Positions 9,239-17,805 of a stretch of 25,586 nucleotides of DNA are shown here, piece after piece. The notes beneath the pieces are model-generated. The model saw only the letters and a list, made by a program, of their open reading frames with translations, had not been told where the DNA came from and ran no database searches. The number at the start of each line of letters is the position of its first letter. Within the stretch, counting starts at the first letter, position 1. The stretch spans positions 1 to 25,586 of the forward strand of contig JBAZNU010000011.1 of assembly GCA_041649015.1 (NCBI GenBank), written 5' to 3'. The position numbers were made by a program, and so were the translations under genes. This DNA is from Ignavibacteria bacterium (GTDB lineage Bacteria > Bacteroidota > Ignavibacteria > Tepidaquicellales > Tepidaquicellaceae).

Positions 9239-10054
9239 TTAGCCCAGATTAATCTTTTGAGCTGTGATATTGCTTAAATCTATAAACTCTCTTACTGTTA
9301 GCGACTCTGCCCTTCGTGAGAAATCAAAGTCATAATCATTAATATTCAACGAATATTTCTCAAAGAAATCATTAAGTGAGTTCTTTAACGTCTTTCTCCT
9401 TTTACTGAAAGCACTTCTAACAAACTCTTTAAACACATTAATATTATCAATCCTGTTTTCACTTTCGCTGAACGTAATCCTTATTACGCTTGAAGTAACA
9501 TCCGGTTTAGGAAAGAATGCTGTTGGCGGTACATTAAACAGTTGTTTAACTTTAGCCATTGCCTGAAATTGGACTGCGAGAATTCCATACTGCTTCGTAT
9601 TAACATTTGCTACTAAACGTTCCGCCACCTCTCTTTGTATCATAATCACGCAAGAATTTATTTTAACCTTACTGTCCAAAAGTTTGAACAGAATACCTGA
9701 AGTAATATTATATGGAATATTCCCAATTACCTTTATATCTGAGCCCCTCAATTCCCTCGGAATATCTTCTTCAAAATCGAATTGAAGAAAATCTTTTACT
9801 GCTACATTATATCCCTTATTCTTCAATTCTTCAGATACTTTAGTATCAATCTCTACAGCAATAAATCTTTTCGTTTCCTTTGTTAGATGTTTTGTCAGCG
9901 CTCCCTGCCCGGGACCTATTTCTATTACTGTATCCTCTTCTTTTATCTCCAGCGATTTTACTATCTTTCTTGCTATGTTGTCATCCACAAGAAAATTTTG
10001 ACCGAACCTTTTCTTAGGTTTATATTTCTCATATTTGCTCTTGCTCGAAAGCAT
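9239..10054 (-). CDS. rsmA: 16S rRNA (adenine1518-N6/adenine1519-N6)-dimethyltransferase
   Basis: 271 residues, the normal size for RsmA/KsgA, which dimethylates two adjacent adenines in the 3' hairpin of 16S rRNA using S-adenosylmethionine during 30S maturation. Motifs: KKRFGQNFL (14-22), SAM-binding VIEIGPGQGALT (43-54), acidic VEID (67-70), catalytic NIPYNIT (112-118), and AFFPKPDV plus FSKRRKTLKN in the C-terminal helical domain. The ATG overlaps the stop of the upstream acylase gene by one base (TAATG), so translational coupling is likely. Commonly called ksgA. Confidence 0.97.
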   Translation of the reverse strand: MLSSKSKYEKYKPKKRFGQNFLVDDNIARKIVKSLEIKEEDTVIEIGPGQGALTKHLTKETKRFIAVEIDTKVSEELKNKGYNVAVKDFLQFDFEEDIPRELRGSDIKVIGNIPYNITSGILFKLLDSKVKINSCVIMIQREVAERLVANVNTKQYGILAVQFQAMAKVKQLFNVPPTAFFPKPDVTSSVIRITFSESENRIDNINVFKEFVRSAFSKRRKTLKNSLNDFFEKYSLNINDYDFDFSRRAESLTVREFIDLSNITAQKINLG

Positions 10055-12588
10055 TAAGGTGTAAGAATAAGAACTTTTACATCTTCCGAACTTCTTTTAA
10101 GCTCCTCTGAATCTAAATATACTTTCTTATACTCGGCATTTGACCATAACTTTGTCTGATTCGCGTAGTTCCTGTGCTCCGGTTGACCCGATTGTCCGGA
10201 TGGCAGTACAGAGTAATAATACTTTGGTTCATTAAAATCAAAAACAAACCTCGTTGATGCTCCCACAAAACATTCGAACTCTTGTTTTTGTATTGCCTTT
10301 TGGAACGAATACTGTGTGTTATTAACTGTTGTACCGGTTCCGTTAACTTCAATAGGACCTATGTTAAGAGTTTTCCCCAACGCGGGTACACTTCCCATCG
10401 GATGTCTTATAATAACCTGGTGAACCTCACCCCATTCCCATGTCTCCGGCTCTGAAGATCCGAATCTTTCCACGCATTTACTAATAGCTGCTTTAAAAAC
10501 TTTTTTTATTAATACATCCCTTGGTTCTTTTTTCGTTGAGTCTTTGGGATCTCCGATAATCCATGAAGAATTTTCCTTAAGAAGTTTTGAAGTGTTACGA
10601 ATAGGTATATTATTCAAATATATATAATCAAAGAAAAGCTTTTCTCCAAGTTTATACTTATAAAGTTCTATGTAAAGCTGTAATTCAAATTCCGCAAATA
10701 GTGTGGCAAGGCCACTAAGCTTGTTCAGATTGTAATCCCATTTCTTTATCATATTTAATATCTTCATCTCCTCAGTAGTAACTTTTGATGAATCCTTGTA
10801 TGCATCGAGTACATAACCGAAATATTCTTTTGCCTGAAGACTTACAACATCGTTCTGTAATAGTATAAAATCTTGAGAATTCATGCTCTGTTTCGATTTA
10901 AGAACTTCTTCAATTCTCTTTGCCCTGTATTGCGGTTCATATAGATTTGAGATGTAAATTTTTAAATCTTTCTCTGCTTTATTGTTTGCAGTTACTATAA
11001 AATTCTCCTGAGGATTATAAACCGAAGGCAAGTCTTCTTGATTTATAAAACCCTTCCATTCCATTTCCCCTAAATTTGGTACCGAACCATTGAGAACATA
11101 ATCATTCTCTCTTATAGGAACCTTACCTGCCGCCTGATATCCTATATTTCCGTTTACATCAGCGTAAGTAAAATTTGATGCGGGTAATCCGAAACCACTA
11201 AGAGAAGACTTAAACTCTTTCCAGTTCCGGGAATGGTAAACATCATAAAATGCATTTATTTCATCGCTTAACTCGTACCCGGTCCATCGAAGTGTCAGTA
11301 TTTCTTTATCATTTGTTTTAAAGTTGCTCTCTCCCGTAAATTGTACTTTTTCAAGTTTTGAAACGACCGGGCCTGCAATTGTATTGTAAATCGTGAGTGG
11401 GACCTCATCTTTAATATCTTTAATCTTAATATATTCTTCGGTGCTGTCTATATTGTAAAGAGTATTATTAAGTCTGTACTTGTTTGTATATACTGAATCC
11501 CTTTTAAGAATCATAAAATCCGAATCATCGTTCATTAGATTCGTTATTCCCCAGCTTATCTCACCGTTTGAACCTATAGCTACTCCCGGAGCTCCCGGAA
11601 TAGAAAATCCGCATACAAATGTGTTGTCACCTTGATTTTTTAATACTACTTCATACCAATTTGAAGGAGCTTGTAAGACAAGATGCGGGTCGTTTGCAAG
11701 GATAGGTTTTCCACCCTCAGTTTTTACTCCATTCACAACCCAGGAATTACTTCCAATCTGTGTTCCCAGTAAACCAAAATAATTCCTATAGGAGATAACG
11801 CTCTCAAAAAACCCTCTGCCAAGTAATGCAAAATTACTCTTTCCAAAACCATTTGAATTTAAACTGCCGGAATTCTTTTTTTCTCCCTTTATAATAAATG
11901 GTCCGTCTTCGGGGTAATTAGGAAAAAAATCTTTTGCTTTTTCAAATCCGTATTTATTGGTGATTTCTCCGAACATATATTCTGTCATCCACGATAAATT
12001 TAACTGCCAGCCCATCATTCTTATCACCATGAGTGAATGCTCGGGTTTCCATTCTTCGGGTTTGTAATTCAGAATATCAAATTCCAGCGGAAGTTTTCTA
12101 TTATTCTGACTTATAAATTCATTCACACCCTTTGAATAACTTGAGAGTATTTGTTTTGATTTTGGTGATATCCCTTCGTAAAGTGTGTATGCAAACCTCG
12201 ATATTCCAATCGTCCTGAAAAGTTTATCATATTCAAGTACATCCATCCCAAATATTTCTGAAAGTCTTCCTTCGGCTATTCTTCTTATCAAATCCATTTG
12301 CCATAACCTGTCCTGTGCATGCATGTACCCGAGTGAAAAGAACAGGTCATCCTCATTGCTGCATGTAATATGCGGTACACCGTAGCTGTCAAAAACAATT
12401 TCAGAACTGTTTGTTAAACCTATTACAGATTTTTTACCGGTTTCATCATAAAATGATCTTTGTGTCAATTTATTAAACTGGTAATAGAGGGTAACACTGA
12501 CTACGATTATAACTAAGACAGCACCTATTATATTATAAAGTATTTTGTTATCCTTGTAGTACATAAAGTTATAAAATTTTAAAAACAA
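10054..12588 (-). CDS. Penicillin acylase family protein (Ntn hydrolase), membrane-anchored
   Basis: 844 residues. One transmembrane segment (~16-36) at the N terminus, then the S45 peptidase fold: alpha-chain motif FDSYGVPHI...DLFFSLGYMHAQDRLWQMDL (66-100), spacer, then the predicted autoprocessing site G279|S280 in IGSNSWVVNG, followed by GGKPILANDPHL (292-303). Ser280 would be the N-terminal nucleophile after self-cleavage. The beta chain ends with the expected GASTRFVFDF and SGQSGQPEHRNYANQTKLW signatures. The family hydrolyses amide bonds of beta-lactams, acyl-homoserine lactones or other N-acyl compounds; the natural substrate cannot be read from sequence. It is probably periplasmic and tethered by the uncleaved N-terminal helix. 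It heads the acylase-rsmA-mfd cluster. Confidence 0.92.
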   Translation of the reverse strand: MFLKFYNFMYYKDNKILYNIIGAVLVIIVVSVTLYYQFNKLTQRSFYDETGKKSVIGLTNSSEIVFDSYGVPHITCSNEDDLFFSLGYMHAQDRLWQMDLIRRIAEGRLSEIFGMDVLEYDKLFRTIGISRFAYTLYEGISPKSKQILSSYSKGVNEFISQNNRKLPLEFDILNYKPEEWKPEHSLMVIRMMGWQLNLSWMTEYMFGEITNKYGFEKAKDFFPNYPEDGPFIIKGEKKNSGSLNSNGFGKSNFALLGRGFFESVISYRNYFGLLGTQIGSNSWVVNGVKTEGGKPILANDPHLVLQAPSNWYEVVLKNQGDNTFVCGFSIPGAPGVAIGSNGEISWGITNLMNDDSDFMILKRDSVYTNKYRLNNTLYNIDSTEEYIKIKDIKDEVPLTIYNTIAGPVVSKLEKVQFTGESNFKTNDKEILTLRWTGYELSDEINAFYDVYHSRNWKEFKSSLSGFGLPASNFTYADVNGNIGYQAAGKVPIRENDYVLNGSVPNLGEMEWKGFINQEDLPSVYNPQENFIVTANNKAEKDLKIYISNLYEPQYRAKRIEEVLKSKQSMNSQDFILLQNDVVSLQAKEYFGYVLDAYKDSSKVTTEEMKILNMIKKWDYNLNKLSGLATLFAEFELQLYIELYKYKLGEKLFFDYIYLNNIPIRNTSKLLKENSSWIIGDPKDSTKKEPRDVLIKKVFKAAISKCVERFGSSEPETWEWGEVHQVIIRHPMGSVPALGKTLNIGPIEVNGTGTTVNNTQYSFQKAIQKQEFECFVGASTRFVFDFNEPKYYYSVLPSGQSGQPEHRNYANQTKLWSNAEYKKVYLDSEELKRSSEDVKVLILTP

Positions 12589-12613
12589 ACACTAAAATAA
12601 AGTGAAAAAGGAC

Positions 12614-12643
12614 TATTAACACGATTAAGATGAGATAGTGCAA
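12614..12643 (-). promoter_or_regulatory. Possible promoter for the acylase-rsmA-mfd cluster
   Basis: On the minus strand, TTGCAC (12643-12638) and TTAATA (12619-12614) are spaced by 18 bases, about 25 bases before the ATG. Each box matches the sigma-70 consensus at four of six positions. This is weak evidence in AT-rich DNA. Confidence 0.25.
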
Positions 12644-12779
12644 TTTTTACTATGTCTTCTGCCAGTATATTTTATAGATTTGTCTGATTATTTTTGTTTT
12701 TTGGCTTTTATGCTTGTAATTTCTTAGTTATTTTAAAAATTGTTTAAAAAATTATTAAAATAAATTAATTCTTCTGAAT

Positions 12780-13766
12780 ATGAATAAGATGTTAATATCA
12801 ATAATATTTGTTTTATCAGCCTTTAATATTGCTTTTCCGCAGTCCGGAAAACTGATTACCTACGTATCAGATGACAATCCTTCAGGTTATTTTCAGGTGT
12901 TTGTTATGAATGAAGACGGAAGTGAAAAGAAACAACTTTCTGATATGTTAGATCATTGTTACTTTCCGAGTTTATCCTCTGATGATAAAAAAGTGGTTTT
13001 TAACACTGAGAGCGGAATAATATATTATATTGATAATATAGACCAGGAAACACCCAGTCAGCCTATTTATGTCTTTACCGGAGAACATGCTTCATTTGCG
13101 AATGATGACCAGACAATAATCTTTAATTCAGATTTTGAGGGTGTTTTAACCATATACGCAATCGAATTAGGATTATCGGAACCTTTTATTATTTCAGATC
13201 TCGGATATTCAAACCAGCAGCTTCTTTCAAAAGACGGAACGAAAATTGTCTTTTCTTCTTTCTATCAGGGCGGTAAAGATGTTATTTTAATTGACTTCAG
13301 TGATACAACCGATAATAATGTTTATAAGATAAGTAATAATAATCATGCGAACTTATTTCCGGATATTAGTTCTGATAATATGTTAATAACATGGGCGGCA
13401 TTTGACAACAATCTACAGGGAACAATTAATATTCTTAATGATGGGAATGAAATTGCATTATCAAAAGGTGTTGAAAGTGCCAACAGACCTAAGTTCTCAC
13501 CGGATGTCAAGAAAATTGCTTTTGTTGCTATTACAGATACGAAAACCAAGATTTACACGATGGACATTGACGGGTCAAACAAAAAGAGTTTTGACATTAA
13601 GGGAGGTAACGTAGCAAATTATCAATGGCTTGATTCAGAAAGGATTGTTTATGATGCTGAAAATGGCAATGAATATAATATAGGCATACTTGATGTGACA
13701 TCGGGAAACAGCAAAATACTGACTAACAAGAATTCTTCTATGCATCCTCATTCATACATAAAATAA
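12780..13766 (+). CDS. Secreted TolB-like WD40/PD40 beta-propeller protein
   Basis: 328 residues. A signal peptide (~1-20, ending AFPQ) is followed by PD40/TolB-type blades, for example ITYVSD...FQVFVMNEDGSEKKQLSD...CYFPSLSSDDKKVVF near the start and KIYTMDIDGSNKKSF...YQWLDSERIVYDA near the end. The fold normally binds proteins or carbohydrate; no catalytic residues can be assigned. Unlike the propellers at the start of the window it has no T9SS C-terminal domain, so it is more likely periplasmic. It lacks the N-terminal TolB domain and pal/tol neighbours, so it is not TolB itself. The metF-like gene starts 6 bases after its stop, so they are probably co-transcribed although no functional link is obvious. 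Confidence 0.8.
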   Translation: MNKMLISIIFVLSAFNIAFPQSGKLITYVSDDNPSGYFQVFVMNEDGSEKKQLSDMLDHCYFPSLSSDDKKVVFNTESGIIYYIDNIDQETPSQPIYVFTGEHASFANDDQTIIFNSDFEGVLTIYAIELGLSEPFIISDLGYSNQQLLSKDGTKIVFSSFYQGGKDVILIDFSDTTDNNVYKISNNNHANLFPDISSDNMLITWAAFDNNLQGTINILNDGNEIALSKGVESANRPKFSPDVKKIAFVAITDTKTKIYTMDIDGSNKKSFDIKGGNVANYQWLDSERIVYDAENGNEYNIGILDVTSGNSKILTNKNSSMHPHSYIK

Positions 13767-13772
13767 TAGTTA

Positions 13773-14726
13773 ATGAAGGTAATTGAACATTTAGAAAAAG
13801 CAAAGAATCCGTTAATAAGTTATGAGATAATTCCACCTCTTAGAGGAGGGGACATTAACTCATTGTTTGAAACCCTTGAAGGATTAATTAGTCTGGATCC
13901 GCCATTTATAGATGTAACATCTCATTCTGCGGAAGTCCAGTATGAAGAGACTCCATCCGGCGAAATAAGAAAGAAAGTAAAGAGAAAACGACCGGGAACA
14001 ATTGGTATCAGCGTAGCAATAAAGAATAAATTTAATATCGATACCGTACCTCATATACTTTGCAGCGGGTTTACCAAAGAGGAGACAGAAGATGCACTTA
14101 TTGAACTGAATTATCTCGGCATTGAGAATGTACTTGCCATTCAGGGAGATGACAAAGGTTTCAAGAAACCTGTTCCTAAAGGAAAGACCACCAATAACTA
14201 CGCAGTTGATCTCGTTGCTCAGATAACCGACATGAATAAAGGACATTATCTTGAAGCTGACCTTCTTGATGCTTCTCCAACAGATTTCTGCATAGGTATT
14301 GCGGGATATCCTGAGAAACATTTTGAGTCTCCGAATTTAATAGCCGATATTGAGATTGTCAGGTCAAAAATTAAAGCAGGAGCAAATTACATTGTCACTC
14401 AGATGTTTTATGATAATAAACATTATTTTAACTATGTAGATTTGTGCCGAAAGGAAAATTTTAATATTCCGGTAATTCCCGGTTTGAAAATAATAACAAC
14501 AAAGAAACACCTTACAAGCCTTCCGAGAGACTTTTATATTGATATCCCTGAAGATCTTTACAAGGAAATAATGGAAGCTGATGATAAACATGTGATAGAT
14601 GTTGGTGTAGAATGGGCATGTAAGCAGGTAGAAGAACTGTTAAATTCAAAAGTACCGGCAGTTCACTTCTATATTTTACAGAACAGCAAGCCTATCCAGA
14701 TGCTGTTTAAAAAACTAAAACTGTAA
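13773..14726 (+). CDS. metF: Methylenetetrahydrofolate reductase (MetF family)
   Basis: 317 residues, a usual bacterial MetF size (~290-320). It reduces 5,10-methylene-THF to 5-methyl-THF, feeding methionine synthesis, with FAD in a TIM barrel. Seen: SYEIIPP (Glu18 in the position of the catalytic Glu28 of E. coli MetF), FIDVTSHSAE strand, PHILCSGFTKEE (His94), LAIQGDD (121-127, Asp126 matching the conserved flavin-contacting Asp), ANYIVTQMFYDN, and the C-terminal VHFYILQNS strand. It is the second gene after the propeller at 12780. A terminator-like hairpin lies ~100 bases downstream. Confidence 0.92.
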   Translation: MKVIEHLEKAKNPLISYEIIPPLRGGDINSLFETLEGLISLDPPFIDVTSHSAEVQYEETPSGEIRKKVKRKRPGTIGISVAIKNKFNIDTVPHILCSGFTKEETEDALIELNYLGIENVLAIQGDDKGFKKPVPKGKTTNNYAVDLVAQITDMNKGHYLEADLLDASPTDFCIGIAGYPEKHFESPNLIADIEIVRSKIKAGANYIVTQMFYDNKHYFNYVDLCRKENFNIPVIPGLKIITTKKHLTSLPRDFYIDIPEDLYKEIMEADDKHVIDVGVEWACKQVEELLNSKVPAVHFYILQNSKPIQMLFKKLKL

Positions 14727-14822
14727 TATTTAGTATATTGATTGTTTTTTCGCTTATGACTATATTAATACATGAATGAGGAAGTTCATATTAAAGTTTT
14801 TCATAGTTTAATTGTTTAAGTT

Positions 14823-14857
14823 AAAAAGTGTATCTCTCAAGGGTACACTTTTTTTAA
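14823..14857 (+). terminator. Intrinsic terminator just upstream of the Nif3-like start
   Basis: Perfect 10-bp arms aaaaagtgta (14823-14832) and tacacttttt (14844-14853), possibly extended inward by three pairs, followed by more T. It ends ~10 bases before the ATG of the next gene. It probably ends the metF transcript, but its position inside the 5' leader region of the next gene is unusual. Confidence 0.75.
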
Positions 14858-14866
14858 TATACCTCG

Positions 14867-15487
14867 ATGAATAAAATTTTCAGTTACTTTAAGAAGAACG
14901 AAATAAGAAAACTTACCCCTGTACTCAATGAATACATAAGCAGGAAAAAAGTCGTGACTTTTGTCCCGCTGAAGTACGTTGACAAACTTACTTTCGATAT
15001 GTCCTCAGCAGGTGCAGGTATAATCGGAAACTACACAGTTTGTTCTTTCAGAATGAAAGGAGTTGGTACATTCTTGCCGGGAAAATCTTCAAAACCGGTT
15101 ATCGGGAAAATAGGTAAACTGGCTTTTGAGGAGGAGGTCAGGCTTGAAATGGAATGCGGGAATGAATCACTCGAATCAGTTATTGATGCTTTACTGAATA
15201 GCCATCCTTATGATGAACCGGCATATGAGATTTATGATTTTAGAAAAAGAGCGAATAAACATATTGCTGTAAGGTGTGATTTAAAGAAAAAGATGACGCT
15301 GGAAGAATTGATTTACAGGTTTAACAATAAAGTGGTAATTGAAGACGGGTTTATGGGAGTTAAGTTTTCAAGAATATTATTCCTGGACAACATCAAAATT
15401 GAAGATATAGCAGACCACTTAAAATTTGTTAAAGCTGAGGTAGCAGTAACAATAGGAAAAAAGCAAAATAATATAAGCATAATTTAA
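14867..15487 (+). CDS. Nif3-like protein reduced to the PII/CutA-like insert domain
   Basis: 206 residues. Residues ~28-122 closely match the insert domain of YqfO-type Nif3 proteins: KVVTFVP (28-34), SAGAGIIGNYTVCSF (47-61), GVGTF (65-69), then KPVIGKIG and HPYDEPAYEIYDF (113-125). The preceding 27 residues (NEIRKLTPVL...) resemble the linker that leads into the insert in full Nif3, and the last ~80 look like a diverged second half of the Nif3 fold. The first half, with the AHHP-type metal ligands, is absent, and I see no C-terminal histidine/glutamate ligands. Full Nif3 proteins have ~250-370 residues and a dinuclear metal centre, so this one is unlikely to bind metal in the same way. The zinc-ribbon gene starts one base after its stop; Nif3 next to a C4 zinc-ribbon gene is a common arrangement, supporting descent from Nif3. 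Biochemical role unknown. Confidence 0.75.
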   Translation: MNKIFSYFKKNEIRKLTPVLNEYISRKKVVTFVPLKYVDKLTFDMSSAGAGIIGNYTVCSFRMKGVGTFLPGKSSKPVIGKIGKLAFEEEVRLEMECGNESLESVIDALLNSHPYDEPAYEIYDFRKRANKHIAVRCDLKKKMTLEELIYRFNNKVVIEDGFMGVKFSRILFLDNIKIEDIADHLKFVKAEVAVTIGKKQNNISII

Positions 15488-15488
15488 A

Positions 15489-16340
15489 ATGGACGAAACA
15501 AACGAAATCACTGAAAGCGAAAACAGCACTTCTGTTAATGAGAATGCAGAGCAAGAGGAACAGGAGGCTAAGATACTTGAATACGGAGAGGAGAACACGA
15601 CAAAAAATAAGAAGAATTATACTGACGTTTTACTCTCGCTCTATGAACTGACCAAAATTGATGAAGAACTTGCTGAAATTGAAGATGAGAAAGGAGACCT
15701 TCCGTACAGGATAGAAAGCCTTAAGGAAAAGATTGCCGTTATTGATGAGCATATGTCAGAAGACAAAACCAAGCTTAAGAATTTTGAATCAGAGGAAAAA
15801 GCACTTACTAAGGAGAATAAAAACCTTGAAGATAAAGTAACAAAATACGACGAGTCAAAATACAAAGCTAAGAGTAACAAGGAATACGATGATATAACGA
15901 AACAGATTGACGCAATGATGGAAACAATTGAAAAGAACGAGACGAGATTAAAGGAACTTAAAGCATATCAGGAAAATCTGGTTAAAGGAATCCTCGAAAT
16001 GTCAAGGAGTAATGACGAGTTAAAGAGCGAACTGAAGGAAGACGTCTCCCATCTTAATTCTTTAAACAAGCAGTATGAAGATGAGGAAATAGAGCTAAAT
16101 GAGAAGAGAAAAGTGATTCTTGATAAACTTTCATATGAGCACAAGTTACTATACGAAAGAATTAACGGCTCATTAAAAGGAGAAGCTACAGCGATTGTAA
16201 GAAAAGGCAATTGCAGCGGTTGCTATAACTCAGTACCACCTCAAAGGGAAATTGAGATAAGAATAGCAGAAAAGATTTTCCTTTGTCAATCATGCGGTAG
16301 AATTATGATTGATGAAAAACTCATTGAAAATATACAGTAA
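15489..16340 (+). CDS. Coiled-coil protein with C-terminal C4 zinc ribbon (CT398-like)
   Basis: 283 residues. An acidic, low-complexity N terminus (about 1-45) is followed by a long charged coiled coil (~55-225), then a C4 zinc ribbon with CSGC (Cys242, Cys245) and CQSC (Cys266, Cys269) separated by PPQREIEIR. This is the architecture of the widespread CT398-type zinc-ribbon family (helical hairpin plus zinc finger), thought to act as nucleic-acid or protein adaptors; the exact function is unproven. Translation probably couples to the Nif3-like gene one base upstream. The promoter of rnpB overlaps its last codons. Confidence 0.85.
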   Translation: MDETNEITESENSTSVNENAEQEEQEAKILEYGEENTTKNKKNYTDVLLSLYELTKIDEELAEIEDEKGDLPYRIESLKEKIAVIDEHMSEDKTKLKNFESEEKALTKENKNLEDKVTKYDESKYKAKSNKEYDDITKQIDAMMETIEKNETRLKELKAYQENLVKGILEMSRSNDELKSELKEDVSHLNSLNKQYEDEEIELNEKRKVILDKLSYEHKLLYERINGSLKGEATAIVRKGNCSGCYNSVPPQREIEIRIAEKIFLCQSCGRIMIDEKLIENIQ

Positions 16341-16351
16341 TTTATTATATT
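16324..16351 (+). promoter_or_regulatory. Candidate sigma-70-type promoter of rnpB
   Basis: TTGAAA (16324-16329) and TATATT (16346-16351) with a 16-base spacer. The predicted transcription start falls at ~16357-16358, exactly where the P1 helix of RNase P RNA begins. The -35 box lies in the last codons of the zinc-ribbon gene. Confidence 0.6.
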
Positions 16352-16355
16352 AGAA

Positions 16356-16737
16356 CTAACTGTCCTGTAAGGCAATCGCGCTTGGGGGTAACCCCGGTGA
16401 GGAAAGTCCGGACTCCATAGAAGCAGGGATGCCGGGATAATGCCCCGGAATCAAGAAACGCAAGTTTTTTGATTAGAAAGTGTCACAGAAAAGAATACCG
16501 CTTCGGTTCGCCGGAGTAAGGGTGAAAAGGCAGGGTAAGAGCCTACCATTTAAAGAGCAATCTTTAAGATTGATAAACCTCATCCGGAGCAAGTCCGCGT
16601 ATAGAAAGTAGAAGTTCTGCTTACTTCATATACTTTCGGGGTAGGATGCAAAGAGTCAAGGAAGTAATTCCCTGACCAAGATAAATGATTGCCGCTCGCA
16701 AAAGGGAACAAAATCCGGCTTATCACAAGACAGTTAG
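16356..16737 (+). ncRNA. rnpB: RNase P RNA, bacterial class A
   Basis: The catalytic RNA that matures tRNA 5' ends. The 5' and 3' ends pair perfectly as P1 (ctaactgtc 16356-16364 with gacagttag 16729-16737). Conserved blocks are present: gaggaaagtccggac (16399-16413), tcacagaaa near 16490, a gcagggtaagagcctacc stretch near 16530-16550, cggggtaggatgc in the P15/L15 tRNA-CCA-binding region (~16637-16650), agataaatgattgcc near 16679 and tccggcttat at 16714-16723. About 380 nucleotides, a normal length. Ends are set by P1 and may differ by a few bases. Its 3' end is only 3 bases from the convergent nadA stop. Confidence 0.96.
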
Positions 16738-16740
16738 TTT

Positions 16741-17697
16741 TTATTTACTCATCTCAAGCATTCTCTGAATCGGTATCAACGCCTTCCTCTGTATTTCAGA
16801 ATCCAGAACAATCTCAGGAGTTTTATCCTTCATGCACAAATACAGCTTCTCGAGTGTATTAAGTTTCATGTAAGGGCATTCATTGCATGCGCAATTTGCT
16901 TCGGGAGGAGCAATTATAAATTTCTTATCAGGACAGTTTTTTTCCATCTGGTGAATGATTCCCGGTTCTGTGGCAACTATAAATTCTTTAGCACTATCTT
17001 TCTGAACAAACTGCAGGAGTGCACTCGTCGAGCCGACGAAATCAGAATTAGCAAGTATCTTTTCTTCGCATTCAGGATGCGCTATTAGTTTAGCATTTGG
17101 GTGTTCAAGTTTTAACATAAGAATTTTCTTTTCGCTGAATGTTTCATGTACAATGCAAGCACCCTGCCATAGGACCATATCGCGGCCTGTCTTTTTTATC
17201 AAGTATTTACCGAGGTTCTTATCAGGAGCAAAGATAATCTTTTGTGATTCAGGAATCTGTTTGACAATTTTTTCTGCATTTGAAGAAGTGCAAATAATAT
17301 CCGACATTGCTTTTACTTCCGCAGAGCAATTTATATAACTTATAATTATATGGTCTTTATGCTTTTCCTTGAACTTCTGTAATAAGTCAGCAGGACATCC
17401 TTCAGCAAGCGAACAACCTGCCGCAAGGTCAGGAAGCAGTACGAGTTTTTCCGGATTAAGAATCTTTGCAGTTTCCGCCATGAAATGAACACCTGCAAAG
17501 ACAATAACGTCTGCATCCGTCTTTTCCGCCGCCTGCGCAAGCTGAAGACTGTCACCTATATGGTCAGCGATATCCTGTATATCGCCTTCCTGATAATAAT
17601 GTGCCAGCAGAACTGCATTCAGTTCTTTCTTCAGTTTAATAATTTCACGTATATAAAACTCTTTTGATTTAGCCGCTTTATTTCCTGGTAAGATCAT
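16741..17697 (-). CDS. nadA: Quinolinate synthase A
   Basis: 318 residues. NadA condenses iminoaspartate with dihydroxyacetone phosphate to quinolinate in de novo NAD synthesis, using an oxygen-sensitive [4Fe-4S] cluster. Seen: AHYYQEGDIQDIADHIGDSL (32-51), FAGVHFMAETAKIL (67-80), AGCSLAEGC (Cys95 as first ligand), WQGACIVHE (Cys181), HPECEEKI...SDFVGSTSALL (207-228), and CACNECPYMKLNTLEKLY (one ligand from Cys269/271/274, most likely Cys274). Length and motifs fit the three-domain NadA fold. No nadB or nadC is in the window. It converges on rnpB and diverges from the nucleotidyltransferase gene at 17806. Confidence 0.96.
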   Translation of the reverse strand: MILPGNKAAKSKEFYIREIIKLKKELNAVLLAHYYQEGDIQDIADHIGDSLQLAQAAEKTDADVIVFAGVHFMAETAKILNPEKLVLLPDLAAGCSLAEGCPADLLQKFKEKHKDHIIISYINCSAEVKAMSDIICTSSNAEKIVKQIPESQKIIFAPDKNLGKYLIKKTGRDMVLWQGACIVHETFSEKKILMLKLEHPNAKLIAHPECEEKILANSDFVGSTSALLQFVQKDSAKEFIVATEPGIIHQMEKNCPDKKFIIAPPEANCACNECPYMKLNTLEKLYLCMKDKTPEIVLDSEIQRKALIPIQRMLEMSK

Positions 17698-17805
17698 AAT
17701 TCAATTAATTAAATGAAATTATCATATTACGATTTAATAATAAATGAAATAAGTGTTAGTATTTCTGCGCCTTGTATTTTGTTAATACTATTAATAAATT
17801 AATAC

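Noticed and set aside
12675..12682. TAGATTTG as a Bacteroidota -7 promoter box for the gene at 12780
   Set aside because: It matches TAnnTTTG, but no -33 TTG box is at the right distance and the leader would be ~97 bases; in AT-rich DNA this is expected by chance.
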